NCBI RefSeq assembly: GCF_024346395.1
Contig: NZ_JAGQCW010000002.1
Span: 248,001-312,000 of the forward strand
Origin: Cyanobium sp. AMD-g
GTDB lineage: Bacteria; Cyanobacteriota; Cyanobacteriia; PCC-6307; Cyanobiaceae
Direction: 5' to 3'
Length of the DNA: 64,000 bases
Both the position numbers and the translations under genes were made by a program. Shown here one piece after another: positions 9,085-18,030 of the stretch. The notes beneath the pieces were generated by a model. That model was not told the origin of the DNA and did no database searches. It worked only from the letters and a program-made list of their open reading frames with translations. Within the stretch, counting starts at the first letter, position 1. The number at the start of each line of letters is the position of its first letter.

Positions 9085-11006
9085 GCCCGACGCCCCAGCT
9101 GCTCGATCCGCGCCTGCCGGAGGGTCCCGTGGCCACCGCCTGGCAGCGGTGCCGGGAGAGCCTGCCGCTGATCAGCCCCAACCGCAAGCAGGGGCTGCGG
9201 ATCCTGGTGGTGGGCAGCGGCCTGGCGGGGGCCTCGGCGGCCGCCAGCCTGGCTGAACAGGGCTACCGGGTTCAGGTGCTGACCTACCACGACAGCCCGC
9301 GCCGGGCCCACTCGGTGGCGGCCCAGGGGGGCATCAACGCGGCCCGCAACTACGCCAACGACGGCGACAGCATTGAGCGCCTGTTCCGCGACACGGTGAA
9401 GGGGGGTGATTTCCGCGCCCGGGAAGCCGGCTGCCATCGGCTGGCCGAAATCAGCGGCGCGATCATCGACCAGTGCGTGGCCCAGGGGGTGCCCTTCGCG
9501 CGGGAGTACGGCGGCACCCTGGCCAATCGCAGCTTCGGCGGGGCCCTGGTGAGCCGCACCTTCTACGCCCGGGGCCAGACGGGCCAGCAGCTGCTCTATG
9601 GCGCCTACCAGGCGATGCTGCGGCAGGTTGCGGCTGGGCGGGTGGAGCTGCTCTGCCGCCGCGACATGCTCGATCTGATCGTCCACGAGGGTGTGGCCAG
9701 GGGGGTGGTCTGCCGCCACCAGATCAGCGGCGCCCTGGAGGTGATCAGCGCCGATGCGGTGCTGCTGGCCAGCGGCGGCTATTCGAACGTCTTCTATCTC
9801 TCCACCAATGCCCTGAAGTCGAATGCCACGGCGATCTGGCAGGCCCACCGGCGTGGTGCCTGTTTCGCCAACCCCTGCTTCACCCAGATCCACCCCACCT
9901 GCATCCCCAGCGGCGATGTCCACCAGAGCAAGCTCACCTTGATGAGCGAAAGCCTGCGCAACGACGGGCGGATCTGGCTGCCGCTGCGGACGGGCGACGA
10001 CCGGCCGCCGGCGGCGATCCCGGAAGCGGAGCGGGATTACTTCCTGGAGCGGCAATACCCCAGCTACGGCAACCTGGTGCCTCGGGATCTTGCGTCTCGG
10101 CGGGCCCGGCAGCTGTGCCTGGAGGGCCGGGGCGTCGGGCCCGGGGGGCGTTCGGTGTATCTCGACCTGGCCGAGGCCATCAGCCGGGACGGCACGGCGG
10201 CGATCGAGGCCCGCTACGGAAACCTGCTGCAGATGTACGAGCGAATCACCGGCGACGACCCCAGAACCACGCCGATGCGGATCTATCCCGCACCGCATTA
10301 CACGATGGGCGGGCTGTGGGTCGACTACCACCTGATGAGCACCGTGCCAGGGCTGTTCGTGCTCGGGGAGGCCAACTTCTCCGAGCATGGCGCCAACCGG
10401 CTGGGGGCCAGTGCCCTGATGCAGGCTCTGGCGGATGGCTACTTCATCGCCCCGGCGACGGTGACGGGTTGGCTGGCGGGACAGGCTGCGGGAGCGTTGC
10501 CGGCCGACCACCCGGCCTGCCGCGAGGCGCTGGCGTCGGTGGAGGCACGCCTCGAAGCCCTGCGCCGCACGGGTGGTTCCCAGCCCGTGGATGTCTTCCA
10601 CAGAAGCCTCGGCCACCTGATGATCGACGCCTGCGGCATCAGCCGCCGACCGGATCGCCTCACATCGGCGCTGGCTGAACTGGAGGCGCTACGGCTGGAA
10701 TTCCTGCGAGAGGTCCGTATTCCCCAGGAGGATGGCCTACTCGATGCTGAGCTCACCAAGGCCCTGCGGCTGGAGGATTTCTTCGGACTGGCGGATCTGA
10801 TGCTGCGGGATGCCCTGGCACGGGAGGAATCCTGCGGCGCCCATTTCCGCGAGGACCATCAGACCCCGGCTGGGGAAGCCCAGCGGGATGACGAACGCTT
10901 CGCCCACATTGCGGCCTGGGAGCACCGGCCTGGAACCACTCCCGTCCGCCACAGCGAGCCGCTCGTCTTCCGATCGATCACGCCGGGACCGCGCAGCTAC
11001 GGCTGA
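9081..11006 (+). CDS. sdhA: Succinate dehydrogenase/fumarate reductase flavoprotein subunit
   Basis: FAD subunit of 641 residues that oxidizes succinate. The dinucleotide fold is at about 42-65 ([20 protein letters not shown]); the histidine for covalent FAD is in [16 protein letters not shown]; substrate-site segments include [10 protein letters not shown] and [16 protein letters not shown]; the C-terminal FAD element is [21 protein letters not shown] 9081, overlapping the sdhC stop by 4 bases, is preferred over the upstream open frame that runs inside sdhC. The 3' end overlaps the convergent GGDEF-EAL gene by 29 bases. Its iron-sulfur partner sdhB is about 2 kb downstream, beyond that gene. 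Confidence 0.93.
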   Translation: MSPTPQLLDPRLPEGPVATAWQRCRESLPLISPNRKQGLRILVVGSGLAGASAAASLAEQGYRVQVLTYHDSPRRAHSVAAQGGINAARNYANDGDSIERLFRDTVKGGDFRAREAGCHRLAEISGAIIDQCVAQGVPFAREYGGTLANRSFGGALVSRTFYARGQTGQQLLYGAYQAMLRQVAAGRVELLCRRDMLDLIVHEGVARGVVCRHQISGALEVISADAVLLASGGYSNVFYLSTNALKSNATAIWQAHRRGACFANPCFTQIHPTCIPSGDVHQSKLTLMSESLRNDGRIWLPLRTGDDRPPAAIPEAERDYFLERQYPSYGNLVPRDLASRRARQLCLEGRGVGPGGRSVYLDLAEAISRDGTAAIEARYGNLLQMYERITGDDPRTTPMRIYPAPHYTMGGLWVDYHLMSTVPGLFVLGEANFSEHGANRLGASALMQALADGYFIAPATVTGWLAGQAAGALPADHPACREALASVEARLEALRRTGGSQPVDVFHRSLGHLMIDACGISRRPDRLTSALAELEALRLEFLREVRIPQEDGLLDAELTKALRLEDFFGLADLMLRDALAREESCGAHFREDHQTPAGEAQRDDERFAHIAAWEHRPGTTPVRHSEPLVFRSITPGPRSYG

Positions 11007-12741
11007 GGGGTTCGGGACGGCCGAATAGATAGCCCTGACCCCGGACGCAACCCATGGCGAGCAGGCCGGCATGTTGCTCGACGGTTTCGATGCCTTCGGC
11101 AATCAGGCCCAGACCGAGGTCGCGGGAGAGGCGAATCATCGCTTCCAGTACCACGGCCTTGCGGTGATCGTGGAGAAAATCGGAGATGAAACTTCGGTCT
11201 ACTTTGATCGTGTCGATTGGCAGTCGTGCCAGCCAGGACATGCTGGAGTACCCCGTTCCGAAGTCATCGAGATGCACTTTGACGCCGGCCTCCCGTAATC
11301 GGCGCAGCTCGGATGTGGCCAGGTCGGGATGTTCGATCAGGATGCTTTCGGTCACCTCGATCACCGTCCAGGAGGGATCCACACCGGAGCGTTCCGCCTG
11401 GCTGAGGAAGAAGTCGCTGAGGCCTGTTTCCTTCAACTGCAAGGGACTCACATTGATCGCCATGGTGACGTCCGAACCCTCGGAGCGAAGTTGACAAAGC
11501 CGCTCGAGCGCCTGGCTGATCACCCAGCGGCCGATCGGCAGGATCAGGGCCGTTCGTTCGGCAAGGGGGATGAATTCCGACGGGGTAGCAATCGGCGAAG
11601 CGATGGCCCCAAGGCGTAGTAACGCTTCCATGCCCACGACCATCCGATCACCCAGCTCAACAATCGGCTGATAAGCCAGAAACATCGACTTGTGCTGGAG
11701 AGCGCCTTCGAGTTGGTGTCGCAGGTGGATGTTCTTCCTTACCTTCTTGTCGATGGAGGAATGGTAGAAAGAGATGTGCTGATCGCCGTTGGTCTTGGCC
11801 TCGTACATGGCAAGATCTGCCCGCCGAATCAGTTCGTTGACGGAGATTTCCGGATCGTCTGAGATCGTGATACCGATGCTCATGGATGGGCGGATCGTAT
11901 GATCTTCGACCGACCATGTCTGGCTTACGGCTTCATTCAGGCGCATGGCTAGCTGGAGGGCGTCGCTCTCATCGAAAATGCCCATTGTGAGCACCACAAA
12001 TTCGTCGCCACCGAGGCGGGACAGGATATCTCCGAATCGCAAGGATCGCTGCAGACGGCGGCCGATCTCGATCAGCAGGTCGTCGCCGATCTGGTGGCCG
12101 TGAAGGTCGTTGATCTCTTTGAAGGAGTTGAGATCGCAGAAAAGAATGCTGATCCGGCCGCCATTCTCCCGCTGGGTCTTGAGGGCGGCACGGATGCTGA
12201 CGTGGAGGCCGCGGCGGTTGGGCAGGCCCGTGACCGGGCACTCCATCACCTTGGTGGCCAGGGCCAGGCGTTCCAGCTCCAGGGCCCGGTTCAGATTCTC
12301 AGTCTGCTGGCGCCGCCGCTCGATCCGGTCGACCTCCACCCGCAGCTGCTCATAGGAGAGCAGGGCACTGACGTCCCGGAAGCAGAAGATCAGGGGCCGC
12401 CGCCGCTCGCTGTGGATGGGCTTCCATTCAATTTCGATGGCGCGCAGCTCGTTGTGATGCAGCACCTTGGTGAATTGCCCGCCGTGGTCGCCGCCGGCCA
12501 GCACCTGCTCGGGGTTCAGCAGGGGGGCGCCGTCGCAGTCGCGGGGGAGTTGGTCGTAGATCGATTCCCCCAGGAGCGCCGGGGGAGTCCGTTCCACCAG
12601 CTGCGCGTAGCTGGCGTTGCACCAGAGCACCCGCCCCTCGGAGCAGGTGATCACCAGGGCATCGCTGATGGTGCCCAGCGCGGCCTCCAGCCGCCCCATC
12701 GACCGGCGCAGCTCAACCACCAGCTTGCGTTGGTCGTTCAC
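10978..12741 (-). CDS. PAS-GGDEF-EAL c-di-GMP enzyme
   Basis: Bifunctional cyclic-di-GMP synthase/phosphodiesterase of about 587 residues. The PAS-like sensor is at about 15-135 ([28 protein letters not shown]), then a short coiled coil, GGDEF at about 165-320 with intact [12 protein letters not shown] and a possible RxxD inhibitory site (RFGD) just before it, and EAL at about 335-580 with [30 protein letters not shown] and AEGIET. Both catalytic sets look complete. GTG 12741 is chosen because an AT-rich palindrome lies 39-66 bases upstream; an in-frame ATG at 12861 is possible. The longer open frame continues antisense through sdhB and is not real. It sits inside the sdh locus. Confidence 0.88.
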   Translation of the reverse strand: MNDQRKLVVELRRSMGRLEAALGTISDALVITCSEGRVLWCNASYAQLVERTPPALLGESIYDQLPRDCDGAPLLNPEQVLAGGDHGGQFTKVLHHNELRAIEIEWKPIHSERRRPLIFCFRDVSALLSYEQLRVEVDRIERRRQQTENLNRALELERLALATKVMECPVTGLPNRRGLHVSIRAALKTQRENGGRISILFCDLNSFKEINDLHGHQIGDDLLIEIGRRLQRSLRFGDILSRLGGDEFVVLTMGIFDESDALQLAMRLNEAVSQTWSVEDHTIRPSMSIGITISDDPEISVNELIRRADLAMYEAKTNGDQHISFYHSSIDKKVRKNIHLRHQLEGALQHKSMFLAYQPIVELGDRMVVGMEALLRLGAIASPIATPSEFIPLAERTALILPIGRWVISQALERLCQLRSEGSDVTMAINVSPLQLKETGLSDFFLSQAERSGVDPSWTVIEVTESILIEHPDLATSELRRLREAGVKVHLDDFGTGYSSMSWLARLPIDTIKVDRSFISDFLHDHRKAVVLEAMIRLSRDLGLGLIAEGIETVEQHAGLLAMGCVRGQGYLFGRPEPLSRSCAVPA

Positions 12742-12779
12742 GCGGCGGCAGGGACCTGGAGGGGCATGGGGTTGGCTAA

Positions 12780-12807
12780 GCAATACTGAAAATTTACTGA
12801 GTATTGC
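12780..12807. promoter_or_regulatory. Inverted repeat in the promoter region between the c-di-GMP gene and sdhB
   Basis: GCAATACT and AGTATTGC form perfect 8-base arms around a 12-base AT-rich centre, in a locally AT-rich patch within GC-rich DNA. It lies 39 bases upstream of the GTG start of the GGDEF-EAL gene and about 130 bases before sdhB on the other strand. It is best read as an operator or promoter element for one or both divergent genes; the binding protein is unknown. Confidence 0.5.
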
Positions 12808-12939
12808 ATCTTTTCCCTCGCCATGGCGTGCCGATGACGCGGAACGACAACATCCCTGCATCAGGACCGGCAGAATCTGAATTGAGCCAGGCGACTTCCG
12901 GGTCCCGTCAACGGTGACACCCATGCCAAAGCCGTACCG

Positions 12940-13683
12940 ATGACCACCGTGTCGCTCACCCTGAGGATCTGGCGTCAGGCGGGTTCCCAGGACAACGGGG
13001 CTTTTGAGGTCCATCGCCTGGACGCGGTCTCCACCGACCTCTCCCTGCTGGAGGCCCTTGACCTGCTCAACGAACGGCTGATTGCCGCCGGAGGGCGTCC
13101 CGTGGGGTTCGAGCACGACTGCCGTGAGGGCATCTGCGGCTCCTGCGGGTTCCTTGTCAATGGCCAGGCCCAGGGGCCCCAGCGGGCCACCAGCGTCTGC
13201 CAGCTCTATCTGCGCCAGTTCCGTGACGGCGAGGTACTGACCCTGGAACCCTTCCGCGCCCGTGCCTTTCCCGTGCTGCAGGACCTGGCCGTGGACCGTT
13301 CCGCCTTGGACCGGATCATCGCCGCCGGTGGCTACTGCTCGATCAACACCGGCAGTGCGCCGGAAGCGAACGCCCTGTTGATCGGGCGCGAGCAGGCGGC
13401 CCAGGCCTTCGACACCGCCGCCTGCATCGGCTGCGGTGCCTGCGTGGCCAGCTGCCGCAACGCCTCCGCCAGCCTGTTCGTGGCCGCCAAGCTGGCGCAC
13501 CTGGGCCAGCTGCCCCAGGGCCAGCCGGAGCGGCAGCACCGGGCCCGGGGGATGCAGGCGCAGATGGTCAGCGAGGGCTTCGGCAGCTGCAGCAGCCACC
13601 TGGAATGCGAGGCCGTCTGCCCCAAGCAGATCTCCGCCGACTGGATCAGCTGGATGCACCGCGAGTCCTGGCGCCGCCCCTGA
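12940..13683 (+). CDS. sdhB: Succinate dehydrogenase/fumarate reductase iron-sulfur subunit
   Basis: Electron-transfer subunit of 247 residues. The plant-ferredoxin-like [2Fe-2S] site is at about 64-90 (CREGICGSCG, then SVCQLYL), and the bacterial-ferredoxin domain provides CIGCGACVASC plus CSSHLECEAVCPKQ for the [3Fe-4S]/[4Fe-4S] centres. Length fits the non-classical family paired with a single cytochrome b anchor. It is separated from sdhCA by the opposing GGDEF-EAL gene, so it needs its own promoter in 12742-12939. Its stop codon lies inside a palindrome shared with the convergent ackA. Confidence 0.92.
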   Translation: MTTVSLTLRIWRQAGSQDNGAFEVHRLDAVSTDLSLLEALDLLNERLIAAGGRPVGFEHDCREGICGSCGFLVNGQAQGPQRATSVCQLYLRQFRDGEVLTLEPFRARAFPVLQDLAVDRSALDRIIAAGGYCSINTGSAPEANALLIGREQAAQAFDTAACIGCGACVASCRNASASLFVAAKLAHLGQLPQGQPERQHRARGMQAQMVSEGFGSCSSHLECEAVCPKQISADWISWMHRESWRRP

Positions 13684-13695
13684 GGCCTCAGGGGC
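13676..13695. terminator. Palindromic bidirectional hairpin covering both stop codons
   Basis: A 20-base perfect palindrome (left arm GCCCCTGAGG) spans the 4-base gap between the convergent sdhB and ackA. Both stop codons (TGA at 13681-13683 on plus, TGA at 13690-13688 on minus) are inside it. As RNA it can fold into an 8-bp GC-rich stem with a GGCC loop on either transcript. No U-tract follows, so intrinsic termination is only a proposal. Confidence 0.45.
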
Positions 13696-14788
13696 CGGCG
13701 GCGCCGCAGTGCCGGGCGATCACCCCCTCCTCGTCGGCGGGGATCCGCAGCAGCTCGAAGGGCTCCAGCCAGGCCAGCGCCGCCTCCAGCTCCTCCCCCA
13801 GGGCCCGGTCGTGTTCACCGATGCCGCCGGTGAGGGCGATCACGTCGACCCCGCCCAGGCTCGCGGCCATGGACCCGATGCCCTGCAGCAGCTGGTGGCG
13901 GAACACCGCGATGGCGAGCTGGGCCCCGCCATGGCCGTCGGCGGCGGCCAGGCGCAGGTCCTTCATGCTCGGACTCAGCTCCGAGAGGCCCAGCAGGCCG
14001 CTCTCCTGCTGCAGGTCGTGGGCGAGTTCCTCCACCGTGGCCCCCCGGCGCAGCTGGTGCAGCAACAGCCCAGGATCCACCGAACCGCTGCGGGTGGCCA
14101 TCACCAGGCCCTCCATTGGGGTGTAGCCCATCGTGGTGGCGATGCTGTAGCCGCCCCGGATGGCGCAGAGGGAGCAGCCGGCGCCGAGGTGGCAGCTGAT
14201 CAGCCGCAGGGCTTCGCCGCCGGGGGCATCGGGGCGGCCCCCGGCTTGAGCGCGGCGGGCCACGGTTTCGGCCACGTTCTGATGGTTGAGGCCGTGGAAT
14301 CCGAAGCGGCGCAGGCCCTCGGCGCGCCAGCGGGCCGGAATCGCGTAGGTGCGGGCCGCCTCCGGCAGGGTGCTGTGGAAGGCCGTGTCGAAGCAGGCCC
14401 ACTGCTCGATCGCGGGCTTCCAGCCGCTCAACCAGCGCATCACCCGCAGGGCCGGACCGTTGTGCAAGGGAGCCAGGGGCACCAGCCCCTCCAGCACCTC
14501 CAGCACCTCCGCATCCAGACGGATGGGGGCGGTGAAGCGCTCGCCACCATGGACCACCCGGTGGCCGGCGCGGATCAGCCCATCCCCCCACGCCGCCAGG
14601 GCTTCTGGCAGCCAGGCGTCCAGGACCGCCTCGGTGTCTTCGGCGGCGGCGACGCTCCAGCTGCGCTGGTCGCTCCAGAGGCGCTCCCCGCCGCGCCCGT
14701 GCACCGACACCTTGAGGCTGGAGCTGCCGGCGTTCAGCACCAGCACCTCCCCCAGGGCCGGCGAGTCCGCGGAGGAGGGGGCTGTCAT
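13688..14788 (-). CDS. ackA: Acetate kinase
   Basis: Converts acetyl phosphate and ADP to acetate and ATP. The 366 residues carry the acetokinase signatures LVLNAGSSSLKVSV at the N-terminus, AGHRVVHGGE, SCHLGAGCSLC and the second signature region GYTPMEGLVMATRSGSVDPG, plus VIALTGGIGEHD in the C-terminal nucleotide fold. Slightly shorter than the roughly 400-residue E. coli enzyme. The start overlaps the stop of xfp by 4 bases, so phosphoketolase product is handed directly to this enzyme. Cytoplasmic. Confidence 0.93.
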   Translation of the reverse strand: MTAPSSADSPALGEVLVLNAGSSSLKVSVHGRGGERLWSDQRSWSVAAAEDTEAVLDAWLPEALAAWGDGLIRAGHRVVHGGERFTAPIRLDAEVLEVLEGLVPLAPLHNGPALRVMRWLSGWKPAIEQWACFDTAFHSTLPEAARTYAIPARWRAEGLRRFGFHGLNHQNVAETVARRAQAGGRPDAPGGEALRLISCHLGAGCSLCAIRGGYSIATTMGYTPMEGLVMATRSGSVDPGLLLHQLRRGATVEELAHDLQQESGLLGLSELSPSMKDLRLAAADGHGGAQLAIAVFRHQLLQGIGSMAASLGGVDVIALTGGIGEHDRALGEELEAALAWLEPFELLRIPADEEGVIARHCGAAGP

Positions 14789-17226
14789 CAGCGCGCGGCG
14801 GCGGGCGGGGTCCAGCGCCAGTCGGTCACTTCCGGGGCATCGGTGCCGTGGGTGTGGGCGTAGGCCCGGTGGGACAGGATCGCGTCCTGCATCCGCTCCT
14901 TGACGTGGGCGGCGCGGGAGCGCAGGAAGGGCACCCGGTTGACGACATCGATGACCAGATTGAAGCGGTCGATCTGGTTGTTCATCGCCAGCTCGAGCGG
15001 CGTGTTGATGTTGCCCTTTTCCTTGTACCCGCGCACATGGATGTTGGCGTGGTTGCTGCGGCGGTAGGTGAGCCGGTGGATCAGCCAGGGGTAGCCGTGG
15101 AAGTTGAAGATCACCGGCCGGTCGGTGGTGAACAGGGTGTCGAAGTCGCGGTCGCTGAGGCCGTGGGGATGTTCGTTCGGCTCGGTGAGGGCGAACAGCT
15201 TGACCACATTGATCACCCGGATCCGCAGGCTGGGGATCTCCCGGCGCAGGATCTCCACCGCCGCCAGCGTCTCCTTTGTGGGGATGTCGCCGGCGCAGGC
15301 CATCACCACATCCGGCTCATCCGGAGTGGCGCCGCAGTCGTCGTTGCTGGCCCAGCCGACGATGCTGACACCCTTGGCCACATGGCGCCGGGCCTGCTCC
15401 AGGGTGAAGTACTGCAGGTGCTTCTGCTTGTCGGAGACGATGATGTTGCAGACATTCGTTTCCTGCAGGGCCTCCTCCGCCACCGCCAGCAGGCAGTTGG
15501 CATCGGCCGGCAGGTACACCCGCACCACATCACCGCTCTTGTTGCCCGCCAGGTCGATGAAGCCGGGGTCCTGGTGGGTGAAGCCGTTGTGGTCCTGCCG
15601 CCATACCGTGGAGGAGATCAGGCAGTTCCAGGGGCCGATCGGGGCCCGCCAGGTGGCATGCAGCAGGCAGGATTCCAACCATTTGGCGTGCTGGTTGAAC
15701 ATCGAGGCGATCACGTGGGCGAAGGCCTCGTAGGTGTGGAAGAAGCCGTAACGCCCGGTGAGCAGATAGCCCTCCATCATTCCCACCAGGGTGTGCTCGC
15801 TGAGCATCTCCACCACCCGTCCGCTGCGGGCCAGTTCGCTGCCGTTGAGGTCTTCAGGCAGGAACTCCTCCATCCACACCTTCTTGCTGACCTCGTAGAT
15901 GGCCTGCAGACGGTTGGAGGCGGTTTCGTCGGGGCCGAACACCCGCATGGACGTGGGATTGGCGCGGATGATGTCGCGCAGCAGTTCGCCGAGGGGGTAG
16001 GTGTTCTCCTCCTCCGTGGCGCCGGGGGCCACCACCTGCACCGCATAGTCCTCCAGGGGCGGGAACTGCAGCTTGCGGCGCAGCAGGCCGCCGTTGGCGT
16101 GGGGGTTGGAGCCCATCCGCCGGTTCCCCTGCGGAGAGAGCGCCTGCAGGTCAGGCCGCAGGGTGCCGTGTGCGTCGAACAGCTCCTCGGGGCGGTAGCT
16201 CCTGAGCCACTCCTCCAGCAACTGCAGCTGCTCGGGATCGGTGTTCGGGGCGGCCAGGGGCACCTGGTGGGCCCGCCAGAAGCCCTCCAGCTTCTTGCCG
16301 TGCAGGGAGGCCGGTCCGGTCCAGCCCTTGGGTGAGCGCAGCACGATCATCGGCCAGGCCGGGCGGACCGCCTCGCCGCTGGCGCGGGCCTCGGCGCGGA
16401 TCTGCAGAATGCGCCCGATCGCCTGGTCCATGGCGGCCGCCATGGCCCGGTGCATGGCCATCGGCTCGTGCCCTTCAACGAAGATCGGCTCCCAGCCGTA
16501 ACCGCGCATCAGGCTGGCCAGCTCCTCGTGGGGAATGCGGGCCAGCAGGGTGGGGTTGGCGATCTTGTAGCCGTTGAGGTGCAGCACCGGCAGCACCGCC
16601 CCGTCGTCGATCGGGTTGAGGAACTTGTTGATGTGCCAGGAGGTGGCCAGGGGGCCGGTCTCGGCCTCGCCATCGCCCACGCAGGCCAGGGCGATCAGGT
16701 CGGGGTTGTCGAACACCGCCCCGCAGGCGTGCGAGAGCACGTACCCCAGTTCGCCGCCCTCGTGGATGGAACCGGGGGTTTCCGGGGTGCAGTGGCTGCC
16801 GATGTGGCCGGGGAAGGAGAACTGCTTGAAGAAGCGCCGCATCCCTTCAGCGTCCTGGCTTTTGTCCGGATAGACCTCGCTGTAGCTGCCATCGAGATAG
16901 GTGGGGCCAAGCACCCCCGGGGCGCCGTGGCCAGGCCCCGACAGGTAGATCATGTCGAGGTCGTGGCGGCGGATCACCCGGTTGGCATGGGCCCAGAGGA
17001 AGGCCTGGCCGGGGGAGGAGCCCCAGTGCCCCAGCAGCCGTGCCTTGACGTGCTCATGGCGCAGCGGCTGGGCGAGCAACGGGTTGTCCCGCAGATAGAT
17101 CATCCCAACGGCCAGATAGTTGGCGGCGCGCCACCAGGCATCGATCAGGGACAGCTCCTGCTCCAGTTCCGGCGTCATGGCCTGGGCCTCGAAGGGGGCC
17201 ATCGTCGAGATGGTCATGGCCGTCAC
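14788..17226 (-). CDS. xfp: Phosphoketolase (xylulose-5-P/fructose-6-P)
   Basis: Thiamine-diphosphate enzyme of 812 residues that splits xylulose 5-phosphate or fructose 6-phosphate with phosphate to acetyl phosphate plus a sugar phosphate. Diagnostic segments are the PP domain [37 protein letters not shown], the TPP-binding [15 protein letters not shown] and the C-terminal INVVKLFAL. Co-transcribed with ackA by a 4-base overlap: together they bypass glycolytic carbon loss and give ATP, useful in the dark. ATG 17226 is used; further in-frame methionines lie within the first 17 residues, so the exact start is uncertain by a few codons. Confidence 0.95.
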   Translation of the reverse strand: MTAMTISTMAPFEAQAMTPELEQELSLIDAWWRAANYLAVGMIYLRDNPLLAQPLRHEHVKARLLGHWGSSPGQAFLWAHANRVIRRHDLDMIYLSGPGHGAPGVLGPTYLDGSYSEVYPDKSQDAEGMRRFFKQFSFPGHIGSHCTPETPGSIHEGGELGYVLSHACGAVFDNPDLIALACVGDGEAETGPLATSWHINKFLNPIDDGAVLPVLHLNGYKIANPTLLARIPHEELASLMRGYGWEPIFVEGHEPMAMHRAMAAAMDQAIGRILQIRAEARASGEAVRPAWPMIVLRSPKGWTGPASLHGKKLEGFWRAHQVPLAAPNTDPEQLQLLEEWLRSYRPEELFDAHGTLRPDLQALSPQGNRRMGSNPHANGGLLRRKLQFPPLEDYAVQVVAPGATEEENTYPLGELLRDIIRANPTSMRVFGPDETASNRLQAIYEVSKKVWMEEFLPEDLNGSELARSGRVVEMLSEHTLVGMMEGYLLTGRYGFFHTYEAFAHVIASMFNQHAKWLESCLLHATWRAPIGPWNCLISSTVWRQDHNGFTHQDPGFIDLAGNKSGDVVRVYLPADANCLLAVAEEALQETNVCNIIVSDKQKHLQYFTLEQARRHVAKGVSIVGWASNDDCGATPDEPDVVMACAGDIPTKETLAAVEILRREIPSLRIRVINVVKLFALTEPNEHPHGLSDRDFDTLFTTDRPVIFNFHGYPWLIHRLTYRRSNHANIHVRGYKEKGNINTPLELAMNNQIDRFNLVIDVVNRVPFLRSRAAHVKERMQDAILSHRAYAHTHGTDAPEVTDWRWTPPAAAR

Positions 17227-17264
17227 ATGCAGGGGGCTTTGAGTTCAACTTTCGCCTGCCCGCG

Positions 17265-17289
17265 TTAAAAAGCCGCTGATTCAACGGCT
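17265..17289 (-). terminator. Rho-independent terminator after the histidine phosphatase gene
   Basis: On the minus strand AGCCG...CGGCT flank a nearly self-complementary centre (19-base palindrome with one mismatched pair), followed directly by TTTTT. It lies 15 bases after the phosphatase stop and 39 bases before the xfp start, so it separates the two transcription units. Confidence 0.7.
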
Positions 17290-17303
17290 CTGCTCCGGGG
17301 GGG

Positions 17304-17972
17304 TCAGGAATCCGACATCCACGGCCCGGATGTGGGGGCGTTCCAGCACTTCACGGCCGGCAGGCCGCGGTAGTCGGAGAGGACCGTGAGCGTGGCGGTG
17401 TCGAGCAGGAAGTGGGCGCCGTGGCCGGGCGGCAGCCCGATCCAGCGGGCCACGAACACCCGCAGCAGATGCCCGTGGGCGAACAGGGCCACCCGGCCTC
17501 CGCTCTGCTGCAGGCGCCGGATCACCCGGTCGACCCGTTCCCCCACCTGGGCGGGACTTTCCCCATCGGGACAGCCATCACGGAACACCATCCAGCCCGC
17601 CCGATCCCGCTGGATCTCCGTGTTCGTGAGGCCCTCGTAGGCCCCGTAGTCCCACTCGACCAGATCGGGCTCCAGGCAGGCCTGGCCGGCCAGGCCCGCC
17701 AGTTCGCAGGTGCGCCGCGCCCGCTGCAGCGGGCTGGACAGCACCAGGGAAAATGGGCTCGCCGCCAGGAGCGGGGCCAGCCCTCGGGCGGCCGCCTCCC
17801 CCCGCTCGGTGAGGGGGATGTCGGTGCTGCCGGTGTGCTGGCCCGACAGGCTCCATGCCGTTTCGCCGTGGCGAATCAGGACCACCTCGGCAGGGGCGGT
17901 GGGCGTGGCGGTCGGGACGTTCTGAATCGTTGTCACGGCAGGGCTCTCAAGGAAAAACGTCGTGACGCTCAC
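17304..17972 (-). CDS. Histidine phosphatase (phosphoglycerate mutase-like) family protein
   Basis: Cytoplasmic phosphohydrolase of the branch-1 histidine phosphatase superfamily. The phospho-accepting histidine is in VLIRHGETAWSLSGQHTGST, the second catalytic histidine in VALFAHGHLLRVF, and LSSPLQRARRTCE is the usual middle motif. Closest known groups are GpmB/CobC-like or sugar-phosphate phosphatases; substrate undetermined. GTG 17936 is an alternative start that removes 12 poorly supported residues and would widen the promoter space toward the divergent narB. Ends before an intrinsic terminator. Confidence 0.8.
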   Translation of the reverse strand: MSVTTFFLESPAVTTIQNVPTATPTAPAEVVLIRHGETAWSLSGQHTGSTDIPLTERGEAAARGLAPLLAASPFSLVLSSPLQRARRTCELAGLAGQACLEPDLVEWDYGAYEGLTNTEIQRDRAGWMVFRDGCPDGESPAQVGERVDRVIRRLQQSGGRVALFAHGHLLRVFVARWIGLPPGHGAHFLLDTATLTVLSDYRGLPAVKCWNAPTSGPWMSDS

Positions 17973-18030
17973 TTAAGCTCGTTACACCGGCCTGGGTGGT
18001 GATGGCCGCGGCTGACGCCCGAACGCGATC

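Noticed and set aside
17937-18030. NtcA box upstream of narB
   Set aside because: GTT/TAC-like fragments occur but not with the 8-base spacing.
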